Of a DNA stretch of 64,000 bases, positions 21,274 through 33,484 are shown piece after piece. The position numbers were made by a program, and so were the translations under genes. The notes beneath the pieces are model-generated. The model was given only the letters and a program-made list of their open reading frames with translations, was not told the origin of the DNA and made no database searches. The stretch's first letter is position 1. Every line of letters starts with the position of its first letter. The DNA is from Beroe ovata. Its lineage: Eukaryota > Ctenophora > Nuda > Beroida > Beroidae. The stretch spans positions 507,146 to 571,145 of the forward strand of contig CAMPET010000004.1 in the NCBI GenBank assembly GCA_946803715.1, given 5' to 3'.

Positions 21274-23560
21274 CTGAAATGAATAATCCACTAATATACT
21301 CGCTACTCAGTACTGATAAGACCCCAAATACTGTTATTGCTACTGTTATATACTTGAACATATCACTATCACCAACTGCAACGTGGGAGGTTCAAATGTG
21401 CACCGTGATGTACATTGAAGCCGAATTGGAATATTAGTACTGTAATTTGGTTTCAACGCGGGTGCTTGGCCATTGTTGTTTTGTCTGATCACTATTATTT
21501 GTTTGCTTGTTTAATGAAAATGTAAGTACAAAGCGAATATTGTGCCAGCATTCAAACTATAAAAAAGCCATTGTACTTGGCCTTTCTGAAAATCGTACTT
21601 ACTTGACTGCTCCTCGTACACCATTTCCTAGATTGAGAATAGATATCAGTAAGAGATACTTGTTATACCAGAAAAATGATGGAATAATTCTAAATTATAG
21701 AATATTACAGTAGCTACCTCCTAATGTACTTAAGAGGCATGTTGCACATGCACAGGTCTTAAATAGTGTCCTGCACCCAGGACAGTATGTCCCATATAGA
21801 TACATAGATGTCGACTGTGCAGAAGGAGAAATCTATATGATTTAGAGTGCGAGGCGTAGCGAAGCTGAGCATAGTGCTCTAAATACTGGGTTAGAACTGT
21901 TTCTTTTTCATTAAAATTATAGGAAGTATATTGCAACAGAGTAAATATCTTTGAAACAACGCCAAACAACTCAAGCTGAAAGAACATCTTGAGCATCAGA
22001 ACATGAACCGTAAACTGCACAAGAAGTTAGGAATTCTCACACAACTGATCAAAACACATCCACACACATTCCAGCCACGTCCCACAACTGCAGTACACAA
22101 GAGCTAATCATTACTAGTGAGATGTATAGTAAAATAAATAAATAAATATAAATAAATAAGAGAATAATGATGCCAGCATCATCANCTTGACTGCTCCTCG
22201 TACACCATTTCCTAGATTAAAAATAGATATCAGTAAGAGATACTTGTTATAGCAGAAAAATGATGGAATAATCCTAAATTATAGAATATTACAGTAGCTA
22301 CGTCCTGGGTTACAACTGTTTCTTTCTCATTAAAGATTATAGGAAGTATTTTGTAACAGAATAAATATCTTTGAAAAAACGCCAAACAACTCAAGCTGAA
22401 AGAACATCTAAAGCATCAGAACATGAACAGTAAACTGCACAAGAAGTTAGGAATTCCCACACAACTGATTGAAACACATCCACACACATTCCACCCACGT
22501 CCCAGAACAGTACACAAGAGCTAATCATTACAAGTGAGATGTATAGTGAACACATCTCAGTGCAGAACAATTAACAAAACAACTGCATACCAAACACTCA
22601 CACTGAATAAACACTAAACAGTTACCAAACAATCCCAAATTACAGAGATCATGAGTTTTTTTCCACCAATTCCACTCAATTTATATGTCACTTGATATAT
22701 CAAATTATTGCCCAGGAGGTCTATATGCCACAGGAGATCTATATGCATGTGAGACTACTATTCACTACTACTACACCTGATAGTCTTAAAACTACTTCAA
22801 ATTCCATTATTTCCATTGTCTATAGATTGGTATTCAGTAATATAAAGTCAGTTGGTTTGATTCAATTGACATACTATCAAAGTTCAATCATCTGGGGCAG
22901 TCCCTTGTACACTCCAAGAAAGAAGGGCTGGCATTTATAAGGCAGTATTCTTAGTTTAATTTTTATCCTATTACTGTTTTTAACAGTTTTTAACATCAGA
23001 TGATTATTGATTCTATTTAAGAGTATTCACAAGAGATGATGTATTTCATAAATTTATCTTATCTTCATTCTTGAACTCGGTATTTGAACACATACATATT
23101 CAACAAGATCCCTCAAAACTGCACTGATCATTTAGCAGATCAGATAGTAGTCAGTATGCAGTCAGTACCTAATTCATCTATCATGAATAATTCTTCTTCT
23201 AATGAAATTGCAATCTGTCAGAGATTCCTTGATCTTTTATACAATTATCAAACTGCCACAGATTTTTAACTCAAGTTCCATACCACATGATTTGTTTTGA
23301 GTAGCAATTATTTCACATATGAATATTTCTTCGATTTACTGATTAAATCTTTCCGTCCAAAATGCAATAAATGCGATGTGGCGCATGGCACTGCACTAAC
23401 CTTTTACCAATTTGCCTCGTAAATAGTAAATTATTATAATATCTGTTATGTGCTTGACTGCTTGAAAGCGATGAAAATAGAGCTCAGATATTATCTGTCT
23501 TAGCCAGATAATTAAAATTTGAGAAAATCATAAACAAAGAATTTAATACAGAATAGTTTA
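21274..23560. other. Region with a tandem duplication, no gene recognised
   Basis: A segment at about 21590-22110 is repeated at about 22185-22540 in the same orientation with roughly 90% visible identity; the second copy lacks about 175 bases (21720-21895). The spacer at 22130-22165 is an AAATAAAT-type simple repeat. The first exon(s) of the SPRED-like gene should lie in or beyond this stretch, but I could not identify them. Short open frames look random. Confidence 0.55.
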
Positions 23561-23569
23561 CAATGCAAT

Positions 23570-23945
23570 GCGCGTTGTTTCATGTCCAAGACATGGACAG
23601 GCCCGAGTTTCGCGCGCGCGGAATCATTTGGCATTTGTACCTATCGATGCAATGCAATGCATCATTTGGCATTTGTACCTATCGATGCAATGCAATGCAA
23701 TGCAATGAAGGCGTGCGCGCGATCGCGAGATCGAGAACAGAGCAGAGTAACATAATTAACAGGGGTCACCCCTGGGGTCAGCTGGGCTGGTCAGATTCAA
23801 AAATCATTAATCTGACAAGCGCGGCGTCAAGCACGTGCGACAGATATACTGAATGAGAATCTGCAGATATAGACAATTTCAATTAATTTGGCAAGGGAAT
23901 GGGGAAGGGGGCGCGGGCCGCGCCCGCGCGCGTCGCGTGGGTGCT
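23570..23945. repeat. Short duplications and CG-alternating blocks
   Basis: A 38-bp piece (ATCATTTGGCATTTGTACC plus TATCGATGCAATGCAATGC) occurs twice at about 23625-23705. CGCGCGCG blocks occur at 23610-23620, 23715 and 23920-23935. No gene was recognised. Confidence 0.6.
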
Positions 23946-23974
23946 CCACACTCCAGCTCCAGCTAGCTCCTGAC

Positions 23975-24035
23975 TGCAGTAGTAGTGACTGTAGTAGTAG
24001 TGACTGTAGTAGCAGTGACTGTAGTACTAGTGAAA
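23975..24035. repeat. 16-bp minisatellite
   Basis: Four copies of GACTGTAGTAGTAGT with small variants. Confidence 0.7.
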
Positions 24036-24661
24036 TAAAACACCAAGATTGCAATTGTACGACTACGTTCGCGTTTCACTTTCACATGAAGTTGGTCACT
24101 GAACAGTGAAGTTGAACTTTTACAGTATCATATCAGTGATCAACAATAGTAAAATACATAGTAAACGAAGGACGAAGGTTTCCATTAAGTAAATATTGTA
24201 GTTTAATCTTGATCATAAACAAATTTGATATATTAGCCCGTACCCAACAACCTCCAGGAAGTCACGCAGTTAAGGGAACCCCCTCAACAGTAAACCATGA
24301 ACTCTATCCTGTGGTGACTGCTTTAGTGAGTTACAAAGCAGCGGAGGACATCACTGGACATACGACAGACAACAATCAATTCTCAGAGGTATAATCACGT
24401 CCCATCACAACTTTGGATAGATATCGACTTGAATAATATTACAACAATGGCCAGGCATATCATATAGTGTGACCGCTATACGCTTTATCTGAAAATTTCC
24501 TAAATTTCCGTAATGATTGTTGATACTCTTGTATTTCACAGCCAGAATTAAAAAATATTGTAATATAAAAAACAATGTTACCAAACTGTCGACGACTTCA
24601 AAGTTCTCAACAATTTAGTGACTCCAGTCCAGACAAAGTCATTTCCCACGCTGTGCGAAGT

Positions 24662-25805
24662 GTTGTCATAGAAACCACGCGACGCCACAGCGACGTCTGA
24701 CGACGTCGCACGTGTATCTGAGTACCACGTGATCACACCACTGAATCACGTATCAGCAGCTGGGCTGGACTCGTCAGCAACAGCACTCTCTCCAAACGAA
24801 AATTGCTGAAAGATTCCAGTCGATACAACGGTAGTCAAAAGTTTTGAGAATACTTGAATCAAGTAGACCTATGCTATTCAACATCAGATTGAGATATGTG
24901 GCTGATTAATGTAGATAAGAATGAGTAATGACGACAGCTGTAGACCAACGGAAGAGCTGAACAGGAATGAGAAATTGGCACTTTGCCATGTTATGAATCT
25001 ACTTCGTGACAAAGTGAACATACCAACAAGATTCAGCTCCCGCCATCTCGTCTACGTATCACTTTCCTTGGAGATATTGTTACCAAGACAACCAGAAAAC
25101 AGCCGCAATATAATCAACCATAAACCACACCCTACTCAACAACCTCAGCATGTGGCTCAATACACGGGGTTGAGACAAATCAGCGGTTGAAATCAACACT
25201 TTGCACCATGCAATCACTCTGATATAAGATATATTCGAGCACATAAACGTATCCAGGAGTGGGGAAAGCACCAAATCAAGCAGCCGTGATTGCCATATAT
25301 ATGGGACATCAAAATGCGACATGAATCTCGTATTTTATCTCGAAGAGGTCGTATAATCGGAAGAAAATAAGAGGTTAGCATAACGGATATTGCCATGAAT
25401 GAATCAAGATCGGATGGACAGAGAGAAAGCTAAATCATACACTCAGAGAAGCAACGTGGATCAGATGTTTTGGACCTCAGCAACAAAAACCGGGAGTTGT
25501 CATGATAACATTGTCAACGGCAACACGTGCGCGCCAGTTGTCCTGGTAACAAGTGTCACCATGGCAACCCAAACGGTCACGGTGAGCGGAGTACCTAATG
25601 GCGGCCGCGATTCTGGTGTGAGCGGAATTACGCGAGCCTGTGGGCGGCGTAACCGGCACAGATTGTGGCGGAGGATCGGCCGATGGATGCGGAGGCCGGT
25701 TAACTGTGGGCGATACGACCAAATCAGGGTCTCTAACAAACGACCAATTTCTTAAGTCGGTTTCGTTTCGCAGCTGAAGATATCGGCCACTGTTACCATG
25801 ACAAC
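24662..25805. promoter_or_regulatory. Cluster of six X-box-like (RFX-type) sites
   Basis: Sites: 24662-24675 GTTGTCATAGAAAC, 25079-25092 GTTACCAAGACAAC, 25496-25509 GTTGTCATGATAAC, 25537-25550 GTTGTCCTGGTAAC, 25555-25568 GTCACCATGGCAAC, 25792-25805 GTTACCATGACAAC. They are near the known RFX X-box consensus. CACGTG and GACGTC motifs occur at 24695-24735. The stretch is CpG-richer than its flanks and holds no gene I can support, so it could be a promoter or enhancer. Open frames at 24921-25190 (+) and 25477-25851 (-) are unrecognised. Confidence 0.5.
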
Positions 25806-25954
25806 AAGAAGCTAGGGTGGCCCGCGGGGAAGAGAAGAAGCATTTCAGCAAAGAGTGTCACGTAATAATACAGAGCCTAACAACGTGATATTGAATGTTT
25901 CTTACATTGGATATATGAGTTGAGTCTTGATCTCTTAATTCTAGCAACTTCGTT

Positions 25955-27923
25955 TCAACTATCCTCTTCCTGAAAAGGATCGAGAATAACACTTGCGTGA
26001 ACTAAACGAAATCCTGAAAACTCCTCTCTGACTGACGGTACTAACTTTGGAATCCTCAGATTTTTACACTCGGTATACTCTGTTTCCAACATAGTTTCCA
26101 CATTCAACAGGATGTGAGTAACTGTCACCATGGGGTTGTCGGTATACAATTCCACCACTCTACTTTCTATCTTTTCCGTAACTGCGGCTATCTGCCGTTT
26201 CTCCTGAAGGATGGCAGTGACATAAAGCACCAATGGCAGTAAATTCTTCGGAAAATCCTTCGTCAATTTTGAATCTTCAAATTTCCTACATTAAGAGCAG
26301 GCCATGAGTCCATCGTTCAGTTCCGTATTACGAAATTGTCACTCGCTGATTCCCGAACAGCAGTTTTCATGCAGTAGCGAGGAATCACTAAAGTACGGTA
26401 CCGGCAGGTCTATAATTCATGTTCAAGTCTCTTCTAAAATACAACCTCTCCGATACTGGCTTCAGCTTGCTAAATAATCTACTATTTTGAGCGATTTAGA
26501 GCATGACAGCGATTGTGCCCATACCTTTCGCTTACGTTTAAAACTATTCCCTAACATGAACATAGGTTCCTGTGACGATATAATCACTCAGACTGAAGTC
26601 TATCATATTTGGACATGCGGTAATCAAGTAGTGCGGCAAGCGCAGAAGGTTGATAACAGCGAGTTCTATATGATTATTTATCATCAGTCCTGTGTTATTT
26701 ATCAGGCTGCTTACCTCCTCATCTTTCTGCTTAGCCTCCTCGTTTACAGTCGGCGCTGAGGGGAATGTCACTAACACGACGCTCATGTTGTCTCGGCTAC
26801 CCTGCGGGAGATTGAAACCTGATAGCAGAACCAAATCAGAATGATCGCCACGTCTTCGAACCAATTCACGAGTATCGTTAAGATCGACATGCGCGCGCGA
26901 CAAATGCGCGTGACCTAAATGTGAGCAATTTGTGCTTTTTGCGCGAAATTTAGAAAATTTTGCTAGTACTTTTAGTTAAATTTTGTGTTGGCAAACATGT
27001 TTTGATAGAGATGAAGCTGGTTTGCTGAAAAATTAAAGGCACCGCGTGTTTCATATCCCAATATAGGAAGCACTCACCCTCTGGAAGCATTCTTCGATGA
27101 GATTATCACAAATTTGACCTCTGTCCTCTCGTATCTGCAGCTCTTTATTCACGAACTCCAAAACCTCTTGGTTCGACATGACATCCCAGATACCATCACA
27201 CGCCAGGACCAGAAACTCATCTCTATCGTAATCTCGTTCCAACACGAATATCTCCGGCAGTGGCGACACTTGTTGCTCGATGCTCGGCATATTTTCTGTC
27301 GTCTTGTACTCGTAATCGCCGAGCGCCCGTGAAACGGCTAGCGATCCGTTCACACGCTGCATCATGACAGACCCACCCGCTTTTTCAATCCGCCGTTTCT
27401 CCTCGTCGTTATACGGCTTGTGATCCCGTGTGACGAGCTTCAGCTCTCCGCCGCTACTTACTATAGCTCTGGAATCCCCACAATTCGCACATATTATATC
27501 GTTTTTGGTGATGAAGCCGCACACCGCCGTCGTGCCGCTTTGATCTTCGCCGTTTTTCCACGGAGGTATCGTCCGCATGTAATCATCCAATATGACAAAA
27601 CTTTCCTCCATGACCTTGGAGATGACCGCTGGGTCAATCTTATCATTGTCCTCGGAGTTGATAATGTCCCGTAAATCATTGTGGTTTAGGAACTCGTTCA
27701 GCAGGTTTTCCGACGAGTACTTTGCGATGGTGTGACCACAGTGTCCGTCGTAAACGCCGTAAAACGAGCACGAGCCCAAACCGGGGACAGTAGGAACAGT
27801 GGTGTGAGCGTCCTCCATGCTCATTCGCCAGCCCTGCATGGAGGAGTAGCCGTATTGGAGGCCATTTCCCTCTCCCTGACCACTGGTCTTGTCGGTGATC
27901 GGCCGCTCAAGGAATTGACCCAT
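25955..27923 (-). CDS. PP2C-family phosphatase, PPM1A/PPM1B type
   Basis: PPM1A/B are Mg2+/Mn2+-dependent Ser/Thr phosphatases that switch off stress-kinase and TGF-beta signalling. Exon 1 (27923-27078) starts MGQFLERP, aligning with vertebrate PPM1A/B, whose Gly2 is N-myristoylated. It contains SMQGWRMSMEDAH, metal-binding YDGHCG, SGTTA, NCGDSRA, RVNGSLAVSRALGD and LACDGIWDVM. Exon 2 (26801-26715) begins GSRDNMSVVLV, in phase with exon 1. The last exon ends at 25955 and carries the alpha-helical PP2C C-terminal domain (ESRVVELYTDNPM, DPFQEEDS). Its best acceptor (exon start 26291) enters in phase 2 whereas exon 2 leaves in phase 0, so either a small exon lies between 26291 and 26714 or another acceptor is used. 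I use 27923 because homology begins there. Confidence 0.9.
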
Positions 27924-28627
27924 TACATCACTCCATAGGTCACTATCTGTTGATGTGATTTGATTAGATATTGAACCAGGGTAATACAATGCAACTCTTA
28001 CACTGTCATGATATGGCAAACTGAGTTTGAATATTAGGAATATACTCACCAGTCTAACATAGAACGACTATCTACAGTTACGCAATCAGATGAACTATTC
28101 CCACCATCTCTCCACTACTGTTAATACTAAAAGCACTATGGATACTGAATGTATATATAATTGTAACATCTCGCATATTACTCCTATATACACAGTGTGT
28201 CATGGTCGCGTTGTGAGATCACCATAAACTATCATGATTCATAAGTCATCGGTCCGTGATAATTACCAAAATCGTGTGATCTTGGGAATAACTGATATAT
28301 ACGAGCCGAGTTTACTTAATAGCAGTTATAAGATTTGGACATCTTAACTACTATAATTATAGATGGCAGACAGTGAGACAAAACTTGAGTTAAGGTAGAA
28401 AATAAACCACTATACGAACGGGAATGACGGACATAAATACGAAATCAAGCACATAAATCATCAACATAAGAAGAATTGAATGGCAAATAAACTGTAAAAA
28501 CACTGAATAAAAATCGCAACTAACAGATAAAATATGGCAGTCGAATCGAATGACATTACCAAAAACGAAAATAAATTAGACACAAAATAGGAAATCAATT
28601 ATTCACTATTCGGATTCCGAACACTAA

Positions 28628-30646
28628 TTAGACCATCAGCTTTTCATCCTTTAAATTATCGAACACGACCGTATCGGCTACATCTCCCAGTTTTTGCAGC
28701 CTGGACAAAACTTCTCCCGCCGTTATTCTCTGAGGCAAATCTACCTGCCAGCAGAGATCAACAATCCCCATCAAACCGTTATACAAACCACGTGATAACG
28801 TCACGTGACTGCCACGTGACTGCGTTACATCACCATAGCAACGCGTCACTACGTGACAAGACGTATCCGTACTTAGCGAGGGTCGCTTGTTGAAATCAGA
28901 TAGAAACATGTCAAAAAGATACCGTTTCATCGCTTCATGATTCCACGCTTTCCCGGCTTCCTTATACGCAGCAATGTATTCTGGATCACGTGACCAGGGG
29001 TCAGGTATACCGTGAATAATCTGCCACAACGTAAGACCTAGCTGGTAAATGTCTACAGCGGTGGGATGGACGTGTTTCTCACTGACCGCTTTCTTCTGAT
29101 CATCTGTCAGTTTATCCTCATCCGGGAATTTATACTGACAAATCATCCATTCAGGGGGTAGAAATGCGGTAGTGCTTCCTCTCAGTCTCCATAGCTCACC
29201 CGTGCTGTAAGTCTCTGCAAATCCAAAATCGCCGAGTATGAACCGCGGTCTGTGGAAACTGTCCTCCTGAACAAAGATGTTCTGAGGTTTGATATCACAG
29301 TGAATGATGGTAGGGGTGTTTGTGTGGAGGAATTTGAGGGCGGTTGCCATGTCTGTTGCTAAGGGGAGGAGGAGGGAGGATGGGAGGACTCCACCATAAC
29401 GAGACTGGATAAAGTGATCGAGCGAGAGTCCGTTACAGAATCGCAACATCATATACTTGCTCCGATTATCATAATACTTCGTCAGGACTTCCTTGAGATG
29501 ATAAAATGCCGAGGACTTGGTCACTAGTTCACCGAGGAAGTCCGATAGTCCGCTATTACCGTCATTACATCCGATCATGTCGATGATGTTACACCGACTA
29601 GCGGCATGCTTGTCAGAGAGTGCACTCAGTACTGCCACTTCCTTGGTCTGGGCTACTCCCCGGGAGTTAGAGTATAGTTTTAGGACTACCGTCTCTTGCA
29701 TGAGAAGGTGAGGTATCATCGGGAGCTTGTTGAGGGCACAATACGGCACTTTGAGTAGGATTTCTCTCTCAGCAAAGATAAACTGATCTTCTCTCTTACT
29801 GATCACATCTTTCGTTGTTCCGATTGGTTCAACTTGACACCAGTGGACGTAAGGGAGAAAATCTGCAAGGTTCCCGGTTTCTTTCAACCTCTGATGGATG
29901 AATGTCACGTGTTTAGTTGAAAGGAAACAGACCACAGATACGACTAGCACTGAGAAAATGGCAACGGTTACCATGACAACAACACTCTTATCCCACGGTG
30001 GCTTGATACATGTTCTGTAAAACTCCAGGTACTTGGAACATGCTACCTTATCCTCAGCACCGTAACAGTTACACGTGTGTAACTGTGGTAAATGTGGGGC
30101 TAGTTTCTCGTAACACGTTGTGTTACACCTCCGTGCTCCTTTATCAAAACACTGGTTCACAACACGGGCAATTCCCTCATCACGAGGTTTGTCACAGTCG
30201 TTGAGAAGACACGAGTTAGTTATGTTATACTTCGTGGAGCAAGAGGATGTGTTAGTACAGGTACAGTTGATCCAGTCCACGAGGTGTGAAATCCTACCCA
30301 TCTTCTCTCCCACGAGTGTGAACCTCGCTGTCGAGTAGCATTCCTCCGTGCAGTTACTGTCACACACGGATAGCGGTGGACCTTGCTCAGCCCAGTACAC
30401 TAACGGCGGAGTGGTGTCACACAGACACCGCTTTCCCAACTCCGGACACTTGGAACACTTGCTGACACCATCCTCGCTGTATTTCCACTGCCGATCAGTG
30501 ACACCGTCATCGTTGATTATGACACGAGCAGGGCATGTTTCACACGATTCCGTCAGGGCAACCCAATGTTGTCCCGCAACACAGTCTGATTTGGGGCTTT
30601 GAGAGGGGCAGGGGAGAAGAAGGAGAAGTAGCAGCACATAATACAT
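28628..30646 (-). CDS. Single-pass receptor-like protein kinase
   Basis: A single exon encodes 672 residues. MYYVLLLLLLLPCPSQS is a signal peptide; an in-frame ATG 25 codons upstream (30721) precedes a tandem repeat and is probably untranslated. The ectodomain (about 20-220) has more than 20 cysteines and several NxS/T sites; its membrane-proximal part, with CNTTC, HTCNCYG and YRTCI spacing, vaguely recalls helical GDNF/GAS1-type modules. A transmembrane helix (VVVMVTVAIFSVLVVSVVCF) is near residue 225-250. The kinase domain has a candidate Lys in VVLKLYS, catalytic loop HCDIKPQN (Cys replaces the usual Arg of HRD), DFG in ILGDFGFAE, PPEW in place of APE, and DIYQLGLTLWQ. No clear glycine loop is visible. 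Loop sequence suggests Ser/Thr specificity, Wee1/PEK-like in feel. I do not recognise an orthologue; ligand unknown. Confidence 0.8.
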   Translation of the reverse strand: MYYVLLLLLLLPCPSQSPKSDCVAGQHWVALTESCETCPARVIINDDGVTDRQWKYSEDGVSKCSKCPELGKRCLCDTTPPLVYWAEQGPPLSVCDSNCTEECYSTARFTLVGEKMGRISHLVDWINCTCTNTSSCSTKYNITNSCLLNDCDKPRDEGIARVVNQCFDKGARRCNTTCYEKLAPHLPQLHTCNCYGAEDKVACSKYLEFYRTCIKPPWDKSVVVMVTVAIFSVLVVSVVCFLSTKHVTFIHQRLKETGNLADFLPYVHWCQVEPIGTTKDVISKREDQFIFAEREILLKVPYCALNKLPMIPHLLMQETVVLKLYSNSRGVAQTKEVAVLSALSDKHAASRCNIIDMIGCNDGNSGLSDFLGELVTKSSAFYHLKEVLTKYYDNRSKYMMLRFCNGLSLDHFIQSRYGGVLPSSLLLPLATDMATALKFLHTNTPTIIHCDIKPQNIFVQEDSFHRPRFILGDFGFAETYSTGELWRLRGSTTAFLPPEWMICQYKFPDEDKLTDDQKKAVSEKHVHPTAVDIYQLGLTLWQIIHGIPDPWSRDPEYIAAYKEAGKAWNHEAMKRYLFDMFLSDFNKRPSLSTDTSCHVVTRCYGDVTQSRGSHVTLSRGLYNGLMGIVDLCWQVDLPQRITAGEVLSRLQKLGDVADTVVFDNLKDEKLMV

Positions 30647-30746
30647 GAATTCACGCGTGAGGAGGGATGCGTGAGGAGGACTGCGTGAGGAGGGATGCGT
30701 TATATGTAAGTCCGATGTCACGCGACGACTATTGGAGACGTATCAG

Positions 30747-32254
30747 TTCATGGGAAACTTCAATGCCGGGAACGCTCCCGTAAGTCACCGGTACGCTGGG
30801 TAGAATCGCCCATTCTAATTATTCAGAAGCAAAATCAGGGTGAGAACTGGCTGCACCAAGTACACCCATTTATAGTATTCACATACCCTATCTCTGCTGA
30901 CTAGTGATTTGTCCAATCTAAATTTCAGATATCATTATGGCTACCAGGCCTTCCCTTAATTCGGATTGACTCAATCGAAAATCCCTATAGTATTCACCAC
31001 TCCCACATGTGAACAAACTGTGGATAGTGCGCGGCTCAATGGCTCATTCACCTATCACCGTATCACAAGCACACCGAGACGTGAATGAGTAACGAAGATT
31101 CTATTGGAGCGTATAAATGGAACTATTATGAAGAAAAGTCAAGGAGTCGTAATTTAGAACGAGGATTAACATTTCACAGTATCTGGAAGGTGCAAAAAGC
31201 GAAGATATCTGCAACAGACAACATTCTAGAACGTTCTTCTGTTTATTCTATGTAATGAAGCAACAAAAAAAACAAGTAGTAACTAGTACACACAATGCGA
31301 TGATGTGTGTAGCATGTAAACGTATTTTCAAATAGTTTAAATTATTATTCAAATACTGGATAAAGGTATAATGCGATCACGAAAAAGTATAAAATTCAAG
31401 AGTGACAGGGAAGGATCTATCAAGACAGATATAAAAAGGTTTGGGTAGGGGTGAATTTTGAACAATGGAGATTGTAGAAAAATCGATACTCCTTGAATTC
31501 TGGTGGAGTCATCGCTATTGAGCGCTGACGGTAGCTACAAATAACTACACATCCCATCCTTACTATGATCCCAGTATAATTCAGTCATCAAAACAGGGAT
31601 CCTCGATAAAATGAGCAAATCATGGGATCCTGACTACTCAGAATATATAGGAGTGTTCGCGTTGTTCCATTTAAAGAGTTCACCAACATACTACCGATCA
31701 AATTATGCAATTATTATGCAATCATCACTCTGTGACACACCGGTTGAGACAGATGATATCTCGATGTGACAGCACGATTCATGTCTTGGGGAACCACAAT
31801 GACAGATAAACCACCTTTCTAAACACATCTCTCCAATATCATAGCAAGCTGAACTGTTGATAGAGCGAGAGATAAATTTGCTGATCATGTCTGGTCTTGG
31901 TTTGAGTGCGTGCGTGACTGCAATTTGTATCAGGTTAAACGAGCGAATTGTTGCATCATCATATGTTGACTGTTGAGGTAAGTGTGATCCATAAGAAGCT
32001 ACCCCACTAAGGCAACGGACCGTATTTCTATATTTCATGCAGCGTGTTGGCCCTGATGTTGGCTATGTGATTGTCAAAGGATTCCATATTGTTATTCCAG
32101 AGATGTAAAGCATTGGGCCATGGGGATTGGGGACATGGGGCTTTTCAACAATTCAGAATTTTCATAAACCTACTAAAAGAACGTGATTTGTCAAACGTAC
32201 AGATAAGCTTTGAGGTAGCGCCGATGAAGTGGAAACAATGGTAATCGATATTTC
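30747..32254. other. Intergenic stretch, no gene supported
   Basis: AT-rich DNA. One 111-residue open frame at 31703-32038 (-) has an amino-acid composition that could be coding, but no splice context or family was recognised. Nothing else stands out. Confidence 0.4.
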
Positions 32255-32261
32255 AGTGTCA

Positions 32262-32615
32262 GTTATCACAGTGTCAACGAATTCCCATGTCAGCATTCCT
32301 ACGTCACTGTTATATAGTGGTGTCAGCATGCTGTGACGAATGGAAACCCAATCGTCAAACAAGCCTGTTCTGACGTTCTGGTGTCAGCGCATTCCTTCCA
32401 TTGCATTCCTACGTCACATTCATGCAGTGGTGTCAGCAACTTGTGACGAAAGGGTTGTCATTCGTCACACAGACCTGTTCTGAGACACGGTGTCAGTGAA
32501 ATCCATCGCATGCATCCTTACGCAACAGTTATGCATCATGAAATGGTGTCAGCAAGTTGTGACGAATGGGTTGTCATTCGTCACACAGGGCAGCTCAGAT
32601 ATACTGGTATCAATT
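32262..32615. repeat. Second patch of the ~115-bp satellite
   Basis: Three diverged copies of the unit described at 4807-5465, recognisable by GTGTCAACGAATTCCCATG, ATTCCTACGTCAC, GTGGTGTCAGCA and GACGAATG/CATTCGTC hairpins. They are more diverged from each other than the copies at the first locus. Confidence 0.88.
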
Positions 32616-32965
32616 ATGTACAGCCATGTTCATTCCACAGAATGCACAATCGCACACAGTTGTACACTCTATGGGTGAGACACAGAGACCAGATCACAAT
32701 GTATAGAATGTACAATCGTTCAAAAGGCGTGATGTTCAGTGAGATGTCAGAGACTGTAGTCAACGTTATATACACGCGAAGTACAACAAAATTAGTATGA
32801 TATTCAAATAAACATCGGATACAAGTTGTGTGACACTGTTCACAGGTGGCAGCCAATCATCAATCGATACGTCACAAGAGTCGAGCCAATCAACGGACAG
32901 CATTCAAAGAGGCGCCTTTAACAGCAATAAAGTGTCACCATAGAAACATGAATTATAGGAGGGAT

Positions 32966-33039
32966 TTGTGTGTGTGTGTGTGTGTGTACTGTGTGTGTGT
33001 GAACTGTGTGTGTGTGTGNNNNNNNNNNNNNNNATTCGG

Positions 33040-33075
<36 letters not shown>
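32966..33075. repeat. (GT)n microsatellite with 15-N gap
   Basis: GT runs interrupted by ACTGT; Ns at 33019-33033. (CA)n follows at 33236-33262. Confidence 0.9.
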
Positions 33076-33235
33076 ATTTAGTGCGCGTATCACGTTACAT
33101 CATAACCTTCCAGAAGAATTCCATAAGAATGACTCTCACACACATGTGAGTGATATCTTAATTACCACTGGCGATAACATCATAACTCTGCTGCTATCAA
33201 ACACGAACAAACACACAGACAGGCACACATACAAC

Positions 33236-33266
<31 letters not shown>

Positions 33267-33422
33267 GCACAAATGCAGAGAGACAGACACATGAAGTCAT
33301 GCGTCAAGTGTCAAAATGATGGTTATTAACTTGCCCGTAAAAAACGGTAATGAATAAGGTAATAGCCCAAGAATCGAGATGCTGTCAAATGAAATAAAAA
33401 TCTTGACCAAATGGATCTAAAT

Positions 33423-33423
<1 letters not shown>

Positions 33424-33461
<38 letters not shown>

Positions 33462-33484
33462 CACACACACACAAAGACACACAG
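33424..33484. repeat. (AGAC)n/(AC)n microsatellite
   Basis: About nine AGAC units followed by AC repeats and one ambiguous base at 33486. Confidence 0.9.

Noticed and set aside
21097-21291. Start codon for the EVH1 exon at 21291
   Set aside because: The codon there is GTG, and TTTCAG at 21274-21279 is a better explanation as an acceptor, so the first exon is upstream.
24921-25190. Plus-strand frame starting MSNDDSCRPTEELNRNEK
   Set aside because: Composition is coding-like, but it overlaps an X-box-like motif and matches no family or splice structure.
25477-25851. Pro-rich minus-strand frame of 124 residues
   Set aside because: GC-rich sequence gives open frames on both strands; no recognisable protein.
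31703-32038. 111-residue minus-strand frame
   Set aside because: Isolated, unrecognised, no splice context.
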